DNA of 64,000 nt from Firmicutes bacterium CAG:345 (GTDB taxonomy: Bacteria > Bacillota_I > Bacilli_A > RFN20 > CAG-288), in assembly GCA_000433315.1 (NCBI GenBank), contig FR893385.1, positions 152,435 to 216,434 on the forward strand, written 5' to 3'. Shown in pieces: positions 45,878 through 55,266 of this stretch (the stretch's first letter is position 1; the number at the start of each line of letters is the position of its first letter). The translations under genes were made by a program, and so were the position numbers. A model generated the notes under the pieces. That model was given only the letters and a program-made list of their open reading frames with translations. It was not told where the DNA came from and ran no database searches.

Positions 45878-46879
45878 TTAACCTTTAATACCGGCGCGAC
45901 CAACGCCTCTCATAATATATTTACGGAAAAAGACAAATAATAAGAACAATGGAACAGTAACTAAAACTGTTGCTGCCATTTGATAACCATATGATGTTTT
46001 ACCAATATCTGCATCAGTAAAGCTTGATCCTCTTAAACCATTTGATATAAGACGGAAGTCATCTGAATTAGTAACCAAATTTGGCCAAACATATGAGTTC
46101 CATGTTCCCATGAATTTTAAAATAGTAATTGAAATAAGAGTAGGAGCGGCAAGCGGAACCATAACTCTCCATAAGAATTTCCAGTCTGATTTTCCATCAA
46201 CTTTAGCAGCTAAATATAATTCATTTGGAATTTGCTTAAAGTTTTGTCTAAGCAAATAGATATGGAAAACAGATACTAAGAAAGGAACAATCATTGCCAA
46301 ATATGCTTTAGTTAATGTTTGACCTGTTCCAATCCATCCAAATGCAGCAATGGTAATATAGTTAGAAATAACCATCATTTCACCTGGAATCATCATAGTC
46401 ATTAAGAAAACTAAGAATAATGGTTCGCGGCCTTTAAATTTTAATCTAGCAAAAGCAAAGGCTGCAAAAATGGTTGTAATCAATGTACCTGCTGTAGAAA
46501 AAATTGCTACAACAATTGTATTTTTCATATATTTTAAGAAATCAAACGAATCAAATACATAGACATAGTTTGACCACATGACAATTGATGGGAAGAATGT
46601 TTGATTAATTTGTTCAACTTCAGAATTCGATTTTAAAGAAGTGATAATCATCCAATAAAATGGAAAAATAACAATTAATGCGAGAGCAATAAGTAAAATA
46701 TAGACAATTGTTGTTGTAATGATATGTCCAATACGATCAGCTCTTTTTATCGTATCTACTGTTTTTCCTGAATCCGCTATAGATAATGTTACATTATTAG
46801 CTAATGATAATTCTTTAAATCTAGTATATTTTATTTTATTTTCTATAGAATGGTTAATATTTTGATTAGTACTTTCCAT
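45878..46879 (-). CDS. ABC transporter permease, UgpE/MalG type
   Basis: 333 residues. A ~55-residue N-terminal cytoplasmic extension, six membrane segments, and the coupling EAA loop ELYLAAKVDGKSDWKFLWRV followed by PLAAPTL. Pairs with the permease encoded just upstream (12-base gap). Confidence 0.9.
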   Translation of the reverse strand: MESTNQNINHSIENKIKYTRFKELSLANNVTLSIADSGKTVDTIKRADRIGHIITTTIVYILLIALALIVIFPFYWMIITSLKSNSEVEQINQTFFPSIVMWSNYVYVFDSFDFLKYMKNTIVVAIFSTAGTLITTIFAAFAFARLKFKGREPLFLVFLMTMMIPGEMMVISNYITIAAFGWIGTGQTLTKAYLAMIVPFLVSVFHIYLLRQNFKQIPNELYLAAKVDGKSDWKFLWRVMVPLAAPTLISITILKFMGTWNSYVWPNLVTNSDDFRLISNGLRGSSFTDADIGKTSYGYQMAATVLVTVPLFLLFVFFRKYIMRGVGRAGIKG

Positions 46880-46890
46880 GATTAACCTCC

Positions 46891-47973
46891 CTAATAGTGA
46901 ACACGTTTCTTAGAAACGTATAATTGCAACATTGTAAAGACAAGAATAATAGCGAATAAGAAAACAGCAGCTGCAGCAGCAAATGAAGTATTGGTAGCAA
47001 GATTTTGATAAATATAATAAACAATTGTGTACATATTATAAGAACCAGTTGTTGTTCCAGGATTATTAAATAAACCGACAATTGAGGAATATTCCTTAAA
47101 TGCCCCAATAAAACTTGTAACTACAATATATAGAATTTGTGGAGATAAAAGTGGAATTGTAATATGCCATAAAACTTTTCTTTTTGGTGTGGAATCAATT
47201 TTAGCAGCATCATAATATTGTTTATCAATACCTTGTAAACCACTTAAGAAAATTAAAATTTTAAATGGTAATCCTGACCAAACAATATATAAGCATAATG
47301 GAATCATTGCGGTAGCTCTATCAGCACCATAAATCCAAAGTTTATCTAAATGAAAAATATAATTAATCAAACCTGTATCATCGAAGATAACAGAAAAAAC
47401 CATACCAACAGCTATAGTATTTGTAACATATGGTAGGAAAAAGACTGTTTGTAAAAACTTTTGAAACCATTTAATAGAATTTAATCCGATAGAAATAAGT
47501 AAAGCTATAATTGTAGTTAATGGAACAGTAATAAAAACTATAATAAATGTATTTGGAATAGCATATCTAACAAAGTTAGTTTCTAATCCGCCACTATCTG
47601 TAGCTTTAGCGCCAAAAATAATAGCAAAATTATCCAATGTAAAGCCATCAAATGTTCCTAAAACTTGGTTATAATTTTTCATGAACGAAATTACAATTGT
47701 ATCTATTAAAGGATAAATTAAGAAAATTACTAACAAGACAAGAACTGGAGCTAAATATAACCAAGCTTTCCAGTTATTTTTAGAAGAAACATCTTCAATA
47801 TTTGTAATCTTATAATCCTTATTTTTATTTTTTTTAGACTTAGATACTAATCTAACAATTGTATTTTTCTCTTCGTCAAATTTATTTTCAAAGAATCTGT
47901 CTTTTTGTATATTTTCAATTCCTTGAAAAACATTTGTTTTATTCGGCGAAGTGTTTAATGTTTGACTATTCAT
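46891..47973 (-). CDS. ABC transporter permease, UgpA/MalF type
   Basis: 360 residues. An N-terminal cytoplasmic extension of ~70 residues, six membrane segments, and the coupling loop QYYDAAKIDSTPKRKVLWHITIP. A candidate partner of the 45878-46879 permease; both carry unusual N-terminal extensions compared with bacterial MalF/MalG. Confidence 0.9.
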   Translation of the reverse strand: MNSQTLNTSPNKTNVFQGIENIQKDRFFENKFDEEKNTIVRLVSKSKKNKNKDYKITNIEDVSSKNNWKAWLYLAPVLVLLVIFLIYPLIDTIVISFMKNYNQVLGTFDGFTLDNFAIIFGAKATDSGGLETNFVRYAIPNTFIIVFITVPLTTIIALLISIGLNSIKWFQKFLQTVFFLPYVTNTIAVGMVFSVIFDDTGLINYIFHLDKLWIYGADRATAMIPLCLYIVWSGLPFKILIFLSGLQGIDKQYYDAAKIDSTPKRKVLWHITIPLLSPQILYIVVTSFIGAFKEYSSIVGLFNNPGTTTGSYNMYTIVYYIYQNLATNTSFAAAAAVFLFAIILVFTMLQLYVSKKRVHY

Positions 47974-47984
47974 TTAGCACCTCA

Positions 47985-49892
47985 TTAATCCAAATAAATT
48001 CTATCTTCTGTTTCGGCATCAAATATATAAATTTTTGATTGTTTAATGCCTAATTTAATTTTTCCACTGAACGTTGTGCTTTCATTGCTAACAATAGCTT
48101 TAAGAGTAGGTTTAGTACAATGTTCATTTTTAGCAACAATAGAAATATCGCGTCCTAAAATTTGAATTTGATCAACATCGCATGCCAATTTAAATTCACA
48201 GCTATCAGTATTATCAGCAATAAAGCCTTCAGGACGAATTGCTACAAACAAATCCTGGTCCTTAATATCTTTTTCAGTCTTTGCAACTGCATCATCACCA
48301 ATATAGACCACTTTGTCTTTGATGTAGCCTTTAAAAACATTAATTGGAGGAGTTCCTAAGAACATTGCGACAAACAGATTTTTAGGATTATTATAAACAT
48401 TTTGCGGTGTATCCATTTGCTGCATAACACCAAGTTTCATAACAACGATTTCATCAGAAATTGACATTGCTTCTTCTTGGTCATGTGTAACGAAAATTGT
48501 TGTAATACCAGTATCACGTTGAATTCTTTTAATTTCTTCACGTGTTTGCAGTCTTAAGCGAGCGTCAAGGTTTGATAATGGTTCATCGAGTAATAAGACC
48601 TTAGGTCTTTTAACAAGAGCACGAGCAATAGCAACACGTTGTTGTTGACCACCAGAAAGTTGAGAAGGTTTACGCTGCAAATATTCATCAACCTGAACTA
48701 ACTTTGCAGTTTCTCTAACAATATCTCTTCTTTCTTCCCGAGTTAATGCGCGGTGCGAAATTGCAGATTTAGTTTCAACAGAAAGATCAGTAAGAGATAA
48801 TTTTTCACCAATGGCTGATAAAACTTTATCAGTTCTTTCTTTCGAAGCTCTTCTTAACTTAAAGAAAACTCTTGTTTTATCTTTATCAAAATATACTTTG
48901 AAATCAGAATATAAACATTTCATTTCCTTCATCATTTTTTCAAACATTTTTTTGAATACTGCATTCTTTACCGAAGAAATATGAGAAGAAACTGATACTA
49001 TTGGTAAATTTTCTTTTATTTCATTTAAAAGTGTTTCATAATTTCTTCTTTTAATATTATTGATATCAGCAACAATTTCAAAACCTTTTCTGAAACGAGA
49101 AATAGCTACGCCATTAGCTTTGCCATATTTCTTACAAATACTCTTAAATTTTTTAATCGTTTCATCCATTTGATTCAGATCGAATGATGAATCTAATAAT
49201 CCATTATAATGGCAAGAAACAAATTCATGTTCATCATGAGCAGATACAACACCACGAACTGTTGTATCAAATTTTGCTTCACTTGCTTTCTCTTCTTTAA
49301 AATCAACGCTATCAAAAACAACTACTTTTTTTGCATTTTCTAAGAATGTATCATGAATTTTAGGAGTTGTAGAATTTAAAATTACTAAAATAACCAAAAG
49401 TCCTTCTTGAACTTTAAAATTGATAGACGGATTTGCTATACCTAATTTTCTAGCTAAAATTCGAATACTTTCAACTATACCTTTTGGATCATCTTCTTTC
49501 TTTAAAGTATATTTAAATGTATAAGTATACTTATTAAATGCAATTAAAGGAACTTCTACTCTAAGATTAGTTAAAGGAAATTCAATGTTTTTATAAATAG
49601 TCATATGAGGATAAAGAGCATAGTTTTGGAAAACAAGTCCTATTCCTCTTTTTTCTGGAGAAAGATTTGTAACTTCTTCTTCGCCAAACCAAACCTCACC
49701 ACTAGAAGGGATTTGAAGACCAGAAACCATATAAAGTGTTGTACTTTTACCACAACCAGAAGGTCCTAATAAACCTACAAGTTTTCCATCAGGAATTGTA
49801 ATAGATAAATCTTTTACTGCAACTGTATCACGGACTTGTCTTTTTCCATCTCCCGGGAAAATTTTTGTTAAATTATTAATTCTAATTTCCAT
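47985..49892 (-). CDS. ABC transporter ATPase, UgpC/MsmK type, with ~265-residue insertion
   Basis: 635 residues, against ~370 for normal MalK/UgpC. Walker A GPSGCGKST (near 45), Q-loop VFQNYALYPHMT (near 89), then an inserted block of about 265 residues (roughly 103-370) before the signature LSGGQQQR (near 410), Walker B VLLLDEPLSNLDARLR and VTHDQEEA; a C-terminal OB regulatory domain follows. The insertion is Lys/Glu-rich, with strand-helix content and no motif I know. Mycoplasma UgpC-like ATPases of about 585 residues (MG187) have a similar insertion as I recall. All ATPase motifs are intact. Confidence 0.9.
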   Translation of the reverse strand: MEIRINNLTKIFPGDGKRQVRDTVAVKDLSITIPDGKLVGLLGPSGCGKSTTLYMVSGLQIPSSGEVWFGEEEVTNLSPEKRGIGLVFQNYALYPHMTIYKNIEFPLTNLRVEVPLIAFNKYTYTFKYTLKKEDDPKGIVESIRILARKLGIANPSINFKVQEGLLVILVILNSTTPKIHDTFLENAKKVVVFDSVDFKEEKASEAKFDTTVRGVVSAHDEHEFVSCHYNGLLDSSFDLNQMDETIKKFKSICKKYGKANGVAISRFRKGFEIVADINNIKRRNYETLLNEIKENLPIVSVSSHISSVKNAVFKKMFEKMMKEMKCLYSDFKVYFDKDKTRVFFKLRRASKERTDKVLSAIGEKLSLTDLSVETKSAISHRALTREERRDIVRETAKLVQVDEYLQRKPSQLSGGQQQRVAIARALVKRPKVLLLDEPLSNLDARLRLQTREEIKRIQRDTGITTIFVTHDQEEAMSISDEIVVMKLGVMQQMDTPQNVYNNPKNLFVAMFLGTPPINVFKGYIKDKVVYIGDDAVAKTEKDIKDQDLFVAIRPEGFIADNTDSCEFKLACDVDQIQILGRDISIVAKNEHCTKPTLKAIVSNESTTFSGKIKLGIKQSKIYIFDAETEDRIYLD

Positions 49893-49912
49893 TTTTTCTT
49901 TCTCCTTTAGTA

Positions 49913-51448
49913 TTATTTAGTTCCATCATCAGCATATTTATCATCTTGATTTATATGTAACTTTTTAGCTTTGTTAGCCTCTAAATGATTTTTTATTCTT
50001 GTTATAAAGAACTTAACAAAGTATCCAATCATAAGTATTGATATAACAGCGAACACACAAATAGGTATATCACATGGATTAAACACTGTGGCTGAATTAA
50101 ATAAAGAAGTAGAACGGAAAATTACAAAAATTGCAAATTCAAATATTGAGAACAATGCAACAAATCCAGAAAGTGCAGTTTTAACAAATAATTTTGGCTT
50201 TACTCTCTTAAATTCATCATTTTTATATTTGTTTTTTTGATATAAGAATACCGCAACAGCTGAAGCGATATAAACTCCTACAAATATAAGAGAACTCAAT
50301 GCAAGTTGAAGAGTAATATTATTTCCATCATATTTAAAATCTTCACCATAAAATCTAATTGAACTAAAGACTTTACTTATGTCAGAACGATTAACCCGAA
50401 CACTATTTTTTACGCTTATTATGTTAACACCAAAGGACATTTCTTGGAGTTCAATTGAAACTAAACCATTTAAATCAACATCCTCAACAAGCAATCTAAG
50501 TATTCCTCCATCGCCATTTAGCACAATGTTAGCTGATCTTCCAGAAAAAGATTTTTTTACAGATTTTCCATTATTATAATTTAAAACTAAAAGTGAATTG
50601 TTAACAGATTCAAAAGCATACTTCATAGCTTTTGTTCCTTCGTTTATTTCTTTTTCATTTTTTGAATAAACAGAACCTTTTAATTCTTTATAGCTTTCTA
50701 AAGCATTAATACTATAATTAAATTCAAAAGCACAGAAAGAATTAAATGTAGAAATATTATGGAATTTCAAAGTAATCAAATCTGAATCTTTTTGAATTTT
50801 TGCTTTTTCGAATTTTCCAACTGGTGTGAAATAATACTCAAAATTATAATCTGGTACAATAACACCACTATCATTTTTTACTGCCTTATAAATATTTGTA
50901 AAAGTTATAGAACTTAAGTCCAGTTCTTCATTTTCGTCAACATCTAATGCCAAATTAACAATCAAAGAAGGGTTTCCGAATAAAATTCCCGCTCCATAAT
51001 AATCATTTCCATTATTGGAAAGATTAGGTAATTCACAAGATCTTTTTTCTTTCACACCATTTTCATTTATAACATCATAATAGACTTCAAACGGATGAAA
51101 ATCATTCTCATTATAATATCCAAACAAAAAACTTAAATTTTGATTAGAACTTTTATAATCAAACGTAGTTCTAAAAGAAATATTGTCTTTTGTTCTTGTC
51201 GCCGAATTAGCTGTAACATTAAAAGCACTAGCAAAAGAAGAATCCACTTCTTCAATATTGGCTGCATTGCTATTAACGGTAAGTTTAACAGCTTCTTTTT
51301 CCTTATAGTTTATGATGTTAGTATTTGAAGATTTGGCCGCCGAAGGCATAGAAAACAGGGATAATAAAAAAACCGGTAGCATAAAAGAGAATATGCGGCC
51401 TATATTCCTTTTGCCACGATTTAACCTATAAGACATGTATTTTTTCAT
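49913..51448 (-). CDS. Membrane protein with large extracellular domain, first gene of the transport cluster
   Basis: 511 residues. Signal-like segment (about 18-38, ending PSAAKS), ~330 residues of beta-rich extracellular sequence, then three membrane segments (near 378-398, 418-445, 455-480) and a charged tail. No family recognised. No ribosome site precedes the ATG at 51448, and the predicted transcript starts at about that base, so translation may be leaderless or begin at the ATG at 51436. Twenty bases before the ATPase gene, so probably part of the transporter system. Confidence 0.65.
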   Translation of the reverse strand: MKKYMSYRLNRGKRNIGRIFSFMLPVFLLSLFSMPSAAKSSNTNIINYKEKEAVKLTVNSNAANIEEVDSSFASAFNVTANSATRTKDNISFRTTFDYKSSNQNLSFLFGYYNENDFHPFEVYYDVINENGVKEKRSCELPNLSNNGNDYYGAGILFGNPSLIVNLALDVDENEELDLSSITFTNIYKAVKNDSGVIVPDYNFEYYFTPVGKFEKAKIQKDSDLITLKFHNISTFNSFCAFEFNYSINALESYKELKGSVYSKNEKEINEGTKAMKYAFESVNNSLLVLNYNNGKSVKKSFSGRSANIVLNGDGGILRLLVEDVDLNGLVSIELQEMSFGVNIISVKNSVRVNRSDISKVFSSIRFYGEDFKYDGNNITLQLALSSLIFVGVYIASAVAVFLYQKNKYKNDEFKRVKPKLFVKTALSGFVALFSIFEFAIFVIFRSTSLFNSATVFNPCDIPICVFAVISILMIGYFVKFFITRIKNHLEANKAKKLHINQDDKYADDGTK

Positions 51449-51454
51449 ACATTT

Positions 51455-51483
51455 ATTGTAACAATGGAAAAAATAGTTTTCAA
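51455..51483 (-). promoter_or_regulatory. Promoter of the surface and transport cluster
   Basis: Minus strand TTGAAA, 17 bases, TACAAT. Its start site falls at or next to the ATG at 51448. Confidence 0.55.
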
Positions 51484-51503
51484 TACTTTTTAATAAAATA
51501 TTT

Positions 51504-51517
51504 TGAAAACGCTAACA
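51504..51517. promoter_or_regulatory. cre site (CcpA operator)
   Basis: TGAAAACGCTAACA matches the consensus TGWAANCGNTNWCA at every position, inside an inverted repeat TTGAAAA...TTTTCAA. It lies about 20 bases beyond the -35 of the transport-cluster promoter and over a weaker alternative (TTGAAA, 18, TATTTT). This points to carbon-catabolite control of the cluster. A local LacI-family regulator is an alternative reader. Confidence 0.75.
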
Positions 51518-51825
51518 TTTTCAATATATATTAAATTTTTAATTTTTTTATAAATATATTATATGTTGCCAAAGAGTGAAAGAAATCGCTTACACTGAAT
51601 AAGTAAATCAGTAAAACTATCAGAAAATTTAATATATTTAAATTATTTGACTTTTTATATTTTTTTATATGTTTTTTGCTAATTTTCACTTTAAAATTGT
51701 CATTTTTTCTAACAAATTGCAAAAATCAAAGAAATATTGTCTTTAATTATAAAAATAAAAATATCTAAGTTGAAAAAAACAATATAATAAGGTAATATAT
51801 TCGTTATGAAAAGGATGAATAATAA
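51518..51825. other. AT-rich divergent intergenic region
   Basis: About 310 bases between the cre site and the next plus-strand gene. A TATAAT (51783-51788) near the end may serve that gene, without a clear -35. Nothing else seen. Confidence 0.4.
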
Positions 51826-52887
51826 ATGAGAGAATTAATAGGATATTTATTTAAATCACTATACAATAACTCAATAGTTATTGAACAAAGAAAAAAAAGA
51901 AATATTGGAATTGCAATTGTATTTATGCTTTTATCTTTAATACTAGTTGTCATCCCTACATTGGTAACAGGATTTAACACTAATGGATCTAAAATTATTA
52001 CCAACTCTAACAATTATGAAGTTGATAGAATTATGACAATCTTCGCTGATGAAAAATATGATGTTACAATCAATGATGATAGTTCTATTACCGTTAATGA
52101 TTCAAGACTTTTAAACACTTTTACTTCTAAAGAAGCAGATGCTAACCCAATCGTATTTACTCAAAAATATAAGGTAAAAGATGACGAAGGAAATGATGTA
52201 GAAAAAGATCTTGTCTTATTCAAGTTATTTTACTATGATGGTGACCCATTAGCTACTAATGAAGCTGAAAAAGATTATACAGCCTGGTTAAATTCCAAAG
52301 TCCTTTATAAAAATGATGAAGGAACACCCCTTGTCGCTCCACGCACTTACTTAGTCATAACAAAAAGTTATTTTTCATTAAATGTATATAACCCTTTAAA
52401 TTCAGATACTAATATGAACGTTTCGACAGTCGCAACATTTTCTGGATTATATGACAGAATGAATCCAACTTTCACAAACTTCAATCAACTCCAAGGCGAA
52501 AATAGTACCGAAACATTTAATAATATATGTACATTTTTCGATAAGGCTTATGAAAGTAGTAAAGTTCGTGCAGTGTGGTTATCCACTGGATTAAATATTG
52601 CTCTTTCATTTATATTTATTGCTATAGGTGTTTTATGTTTATTTATTTTCCTCCGTGGAAAGAATTCTATTTACACAAACGTCTCATTTGTCGATGCTAT
52701 TAAAATTGGTTTCACTTATGCATTTTCACCAGCAATCATCGCTTTAGCTCTTGGTTTCTTTATGTCATCAAGTTTCGGCGCATCATTTATGATTCCATAT
52801 GCCTTCCGTGTTATTTGGGCGGTTAGTAAGAGTCGTAATAACATGACAGCTGAAACAAATAAGCCTGTTTATCAAGCTAGAAGTTAA
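51826..52887 (+). CDS. Membrane protein, possibly DUF1189-like
   Basis: 353 residues. One membrane segment near 24-47, a ~195-residue extracellular part, then membrane segments near 248-272, 292-312 and at the end of the protein. The layout and the closing FRVIWAVSKSR recall DUF1189 proteins, found near maltodextrin transporters in Bacillus. This rests on pattern only. It diverges from the sugar-type ABC cluster. Confidence 0.6.
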   Translation: MRELIGYLFKSLYNNSIVIEQRKKRNIGIAIVFMLLSLILVVIPTLVTGFNTNGSKIITNSNNYEVDRIMTIFADEKYDVTINDDSSITVNDSRLLNTFTSKEADANPIVFTQKYKVKDDEGNDVEKDLVLFKLFYYDGDPLATNEAEKDYTAWLNSKVLYKNDEGTPLVAPRTYLVITKSYFSLNVYNPLNSDTNMNVSTVATFSGLYDRMNPTFTNFNQLQGENSTETFNNICTFFDKAYESSKVRAVWLSTGLNIALSFIFIAIGVLCLFIFLRGKNSIYTNVSFVDAIKIGFTYAFSPAIIALALGFFMSSSFGASFMIPYAFRVIWAVSKSRNNMTAETNKPVYQARS

Positions 52888-52902
52888 AAATTATATTATA
52901 AA

Positions 52903-52927
52903 AGCGAGCTTCAAAGCTCGCTTTTTT
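52903..52927. terminator. Bidirectional terminator
   Basis: AGCGAGCTT/AAGCTCGCT stem with a T run downstream and As upstream; serves the convergent genes on both sides. Confidence 0.9.
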
Positions 52928-52942
52928 CTTAATTATTTTTAT

Positions 52943-53953
52943 TTACATTATATCTTCTTTAATATTATGCTTTTCGTGTGATAATTTATCGTTATGCTCT
53001 TTTATGCATTTTTCAATATGTGTAGCAACATCAGCATATATTTTTTCTGGATTTTTTTCATTTAAAATTTCATGTCTTAAATTCGGATATAAAATACATT
53101 GAACTCTTTGACCGCCCTTGCGATAGAAGCGCTCTAATTTCTTTACACCTTTTCCCTTACTTCCAACAGGATCTTTATCACCAGCAATTAAAAGAATAGG
53201 TACAGGATTAGTAATTTCTTTTACTCTTTTCAATTGAAATGTAGGTTTCAAACCACAAAACAAATTATAATAAAAATTAAAAGAACATATAAAACCACAA
53301 AGAGGATCCTTATCAAAAGATTGGACATTTTCTTCATTAACAGAAAGCCATCTATTTTTTGATTTATATCCATCTTCAAATTGCTTTATTCCTAAATTGA
53401 AAGCTCTTGTTTGCATATTAGCAAAGAAAAAACTCGGCTCAATTTTTTTACGTTTAGACATAAATTTATTCATTATAATAGCCAATCTTCTAGATGCAAC
53501 AAAAGTCAATGAATTTGCTGAAGAGCCACATAAAATCAATCCGTCTAATGTATCTGAAAATCTTTGATAATATCTTTGTGAAACAAAAGAACCCATAGAA
53601 TGTCCAAATAAAATAGTAGGTAACATATTTAGTCTAACATTGATAACAAGTTCATGTAAATAATCTATAGCCAACTTAAATCCACTTTCTGGCCAAACTC
53701 CTAAACCTAATGATGGCTTTTCAGAAGCAGTAACATTTAAACCATGTCCTGGTTGATCAACAGCATACACATTATAGCCTAAGCTATTTAAATATCTTGC
53801 AAATTTATCATATCTAAAACTATATTCTGCCATTCCGTGTGCAATAACTACATTAGCTAAAGGCTTGACACCACTATCTTCATCTACAACCCAAGCATTA
53901 CCATAAATAATACTACCACTAGTAGTTTTTAATTTAATTTCACTATGTGCCAT
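52943..53953 (-). CDS. Lysophospholipase / monoacylglycerol lipase-like alpha/beta hydrolase
   Basis: 336 residues. Oxyanion region VIAHGMAEYSFRYDKFARYL, then DQPGHG, nucleophile elbow FGHSMGS, catalytic Asp in GDKDPVGSKGK and His in LRHEILNE. Pattern of the PldB/MGLL serine aquaculture family of cytoplasmic lipases (Hydrolase_4 type). No signal peptide. Ribosome site GAGG. Confidence 0.85.
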   Translation of the reverse strand: MAHSEIKLKTTSGSIIYGNAWVVDEDSGVKPLANVVIAHGMAEYSFRYDKFARYLNSLGYNVYAVDQPGHGLNVTASEKPSLGLGVWPESGFKLAIDYLHELVINVRLNMLPTILFGHSMGSFVSQRYYQRFSDTLDGLILCGSSANSLTFVASRRLAIIMNKFMSKRKKIEPSFFFANMQTRAFNLGIKQFEDGYKSKNRWLSVNEENVQSFDKDPLCGFICSFNFYYNLFCGLKPTFQLKRVKEITNPVPILLIAGDKDPVGSKGKGVKKLERFYRKGGQRVQCILYPNLRHEILNEKNPEKIYADVATHIEKCIKEHNDKLSHEKHNIKEDIM

Positions 53954-54034
53954 TTTTTAACCTCCTCAGTTCTAAGCATTAACTTTCATTCATTATAATA
54001 TTATGAAAAGGAATTTTAAAGGAATTTTTTAAAC

Positions 54035-54868
54035 ATGGACAAATATCTTAAATATATTATTGTTGCAATCATTCAAGGATTAACAGAAATTCTTCCTATA
54101 TCAAGCAGTGCCCATATAATTATTATTGAGAATTTTTTTAATATAAATACTAATGATTTATCTTTTTCAATTTTTTTGCATCTTGCATCTTCTATAGCAA
54201 TTTTAATTTTTTACCATAAAGATATCTTTAAATTATTTAATGAAGGAACAAAATATATTTTTTCAAGAAGAAAAGAATATAAGTCTTCTTTCAATTATCT
54301 TATGTATTTAATAATAGCTACCATTCCAGCAGCAATAGGCGGAATATTTTTTCAAAGTTATATAGAATCTTATTTAATTACACCATTTTTAATTGGAATG
54401 TTTTTAACTTCTACGGGAATAATCTTATTATTAAATAAAAAATTATCCAATAAATGCATACGTAGCTTAAATTATTTTTCCGCTTTAGAAATAGGACTTT
54501 TTCAAATGATTGGTATAATTCCAGGAATATCTAGAAGTAGCATAACTTTATTTGGAACAACAATTTTCAAGATAAATAAAAACGAATCTGCTAGATTTGT
54601 CTTTCTTTTATTGTTGCCTATTTCAATAGGTAGTTCTATTTTAGAAATATCTAAATCTCTTATAAGCGGAACAACTAATCTAACTTTTATATCTCCTGAA
54701 TACTTAATATCATTTGTTGTTTGCATAGTAGTTACTTTGTTTTCACTATTTACTATGTTTAAAATAATAAAAAAAGAAAAGACATATTTATTTAGTTATT
54801 ATTTAATTCCTTTAGGAATATTAATGATGATAAAAGGATTGTATATTAATACTTTCATCATTCTTTAA
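54035..54868 (+). CDS. uppP: Undecaprenyl-diphosphatase
   Basis: 277 residues, eight membrane segments. Motif 1 QGLTEILPISSSAH and motif 2 PGISRSSITL are both intact. Recycles the lipid carrier for cell-wall synthesis, so the organism has a peptidoglycan wall. Its last four bases overlap the end of the convergent CBS gene. Confidence 0.94.
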   Translation: MDKYLKYIIVAIIQGLTEILPISSSAHIIIIENFFNINTNDLSFSIFLHLASSIAILIFYHKDIFKLFNEGTKYIFSRRKEYKSSFNYLMYLIIATIPAAIGGIFFQSYIESYLITPFLIGMFLTSTGIILLLNKKLSNKCIRSLNYFSALEIGLFQMIGIIPGISRSSITLFGTTIFKINKNESARFVFLLLLPISIGSSILEISKSLISGTTNLTFISPEYLISFVVCIVVTLFSLFTMFKIIKKEKTYLFSYYLIPLGILMMIKGLYINTFIIL

Positions 54869-55266
54869 TTTTTATTTTTTATCAAATATTTAATAATACT
54901 CTTTCTTGTAACTATACCTATAAAATGATTGAAATCATCAACTACTGGAATGAAATTTTGTTCCATTGATAAGTCCAAAAGTTCTTCAACCGTTTGACGT
55001 GAATTTATCGCTATATTATCTTTAATTCGATTAATTTCTTTGATGCAAATATGCTCAGCATTTTTATAATTCAAATCACAATTTTCTTTAATGTACCAAA
55101 GTAAATCGCCTTCTTTAATAGTACCAACATATTCACCTTTGCCATTAATTACAGGAATAGCGGAATAATGGTGATGACTCATTTTTTCTATTGTTTGTCT
55201 TATTGTAAAAGTATCTTCAACAAACTCAACCTGACTTTTTGGAATTAATAAGACTAATATATTCAT
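54865..55266 (-). CDS. CBS-domain pair protein
   Basis: 133 residues made of two CBS motifs: YSAIPVINGKGEYVGTIKEGDLLW and NFIPVVDDFNHFIGIVTRKSIIKYL. Such stand-alone pairs bind adenine nucleotides (AMP, ATP, c-di-AMP) and act as sensors. Start overlaps the stop of the Sel1 gene by 4 bases, so the two are coupled. Confidence 0.85.
   Translation of the reverse strand: MNILVLLIPKSQVEFVEDTFTIRQTIEKMSHHHYSAIPVINGKGEYVGTIKEGDLLWYIKENCDLNYKNAEHICIKEINRIKDNIAINSRQTVEELLDLSMEQNFIPVVDDFNHFIGIVTRKSIIKYLIKNKN

Noticed and set aside
48780..49518. Insertion in the ABC ATPase as a fused or frameshifted gene
   Set aside because: The frame is open and continuous with intact motifs on both sides, and similar insertions are known in mycoplasma ATPases.
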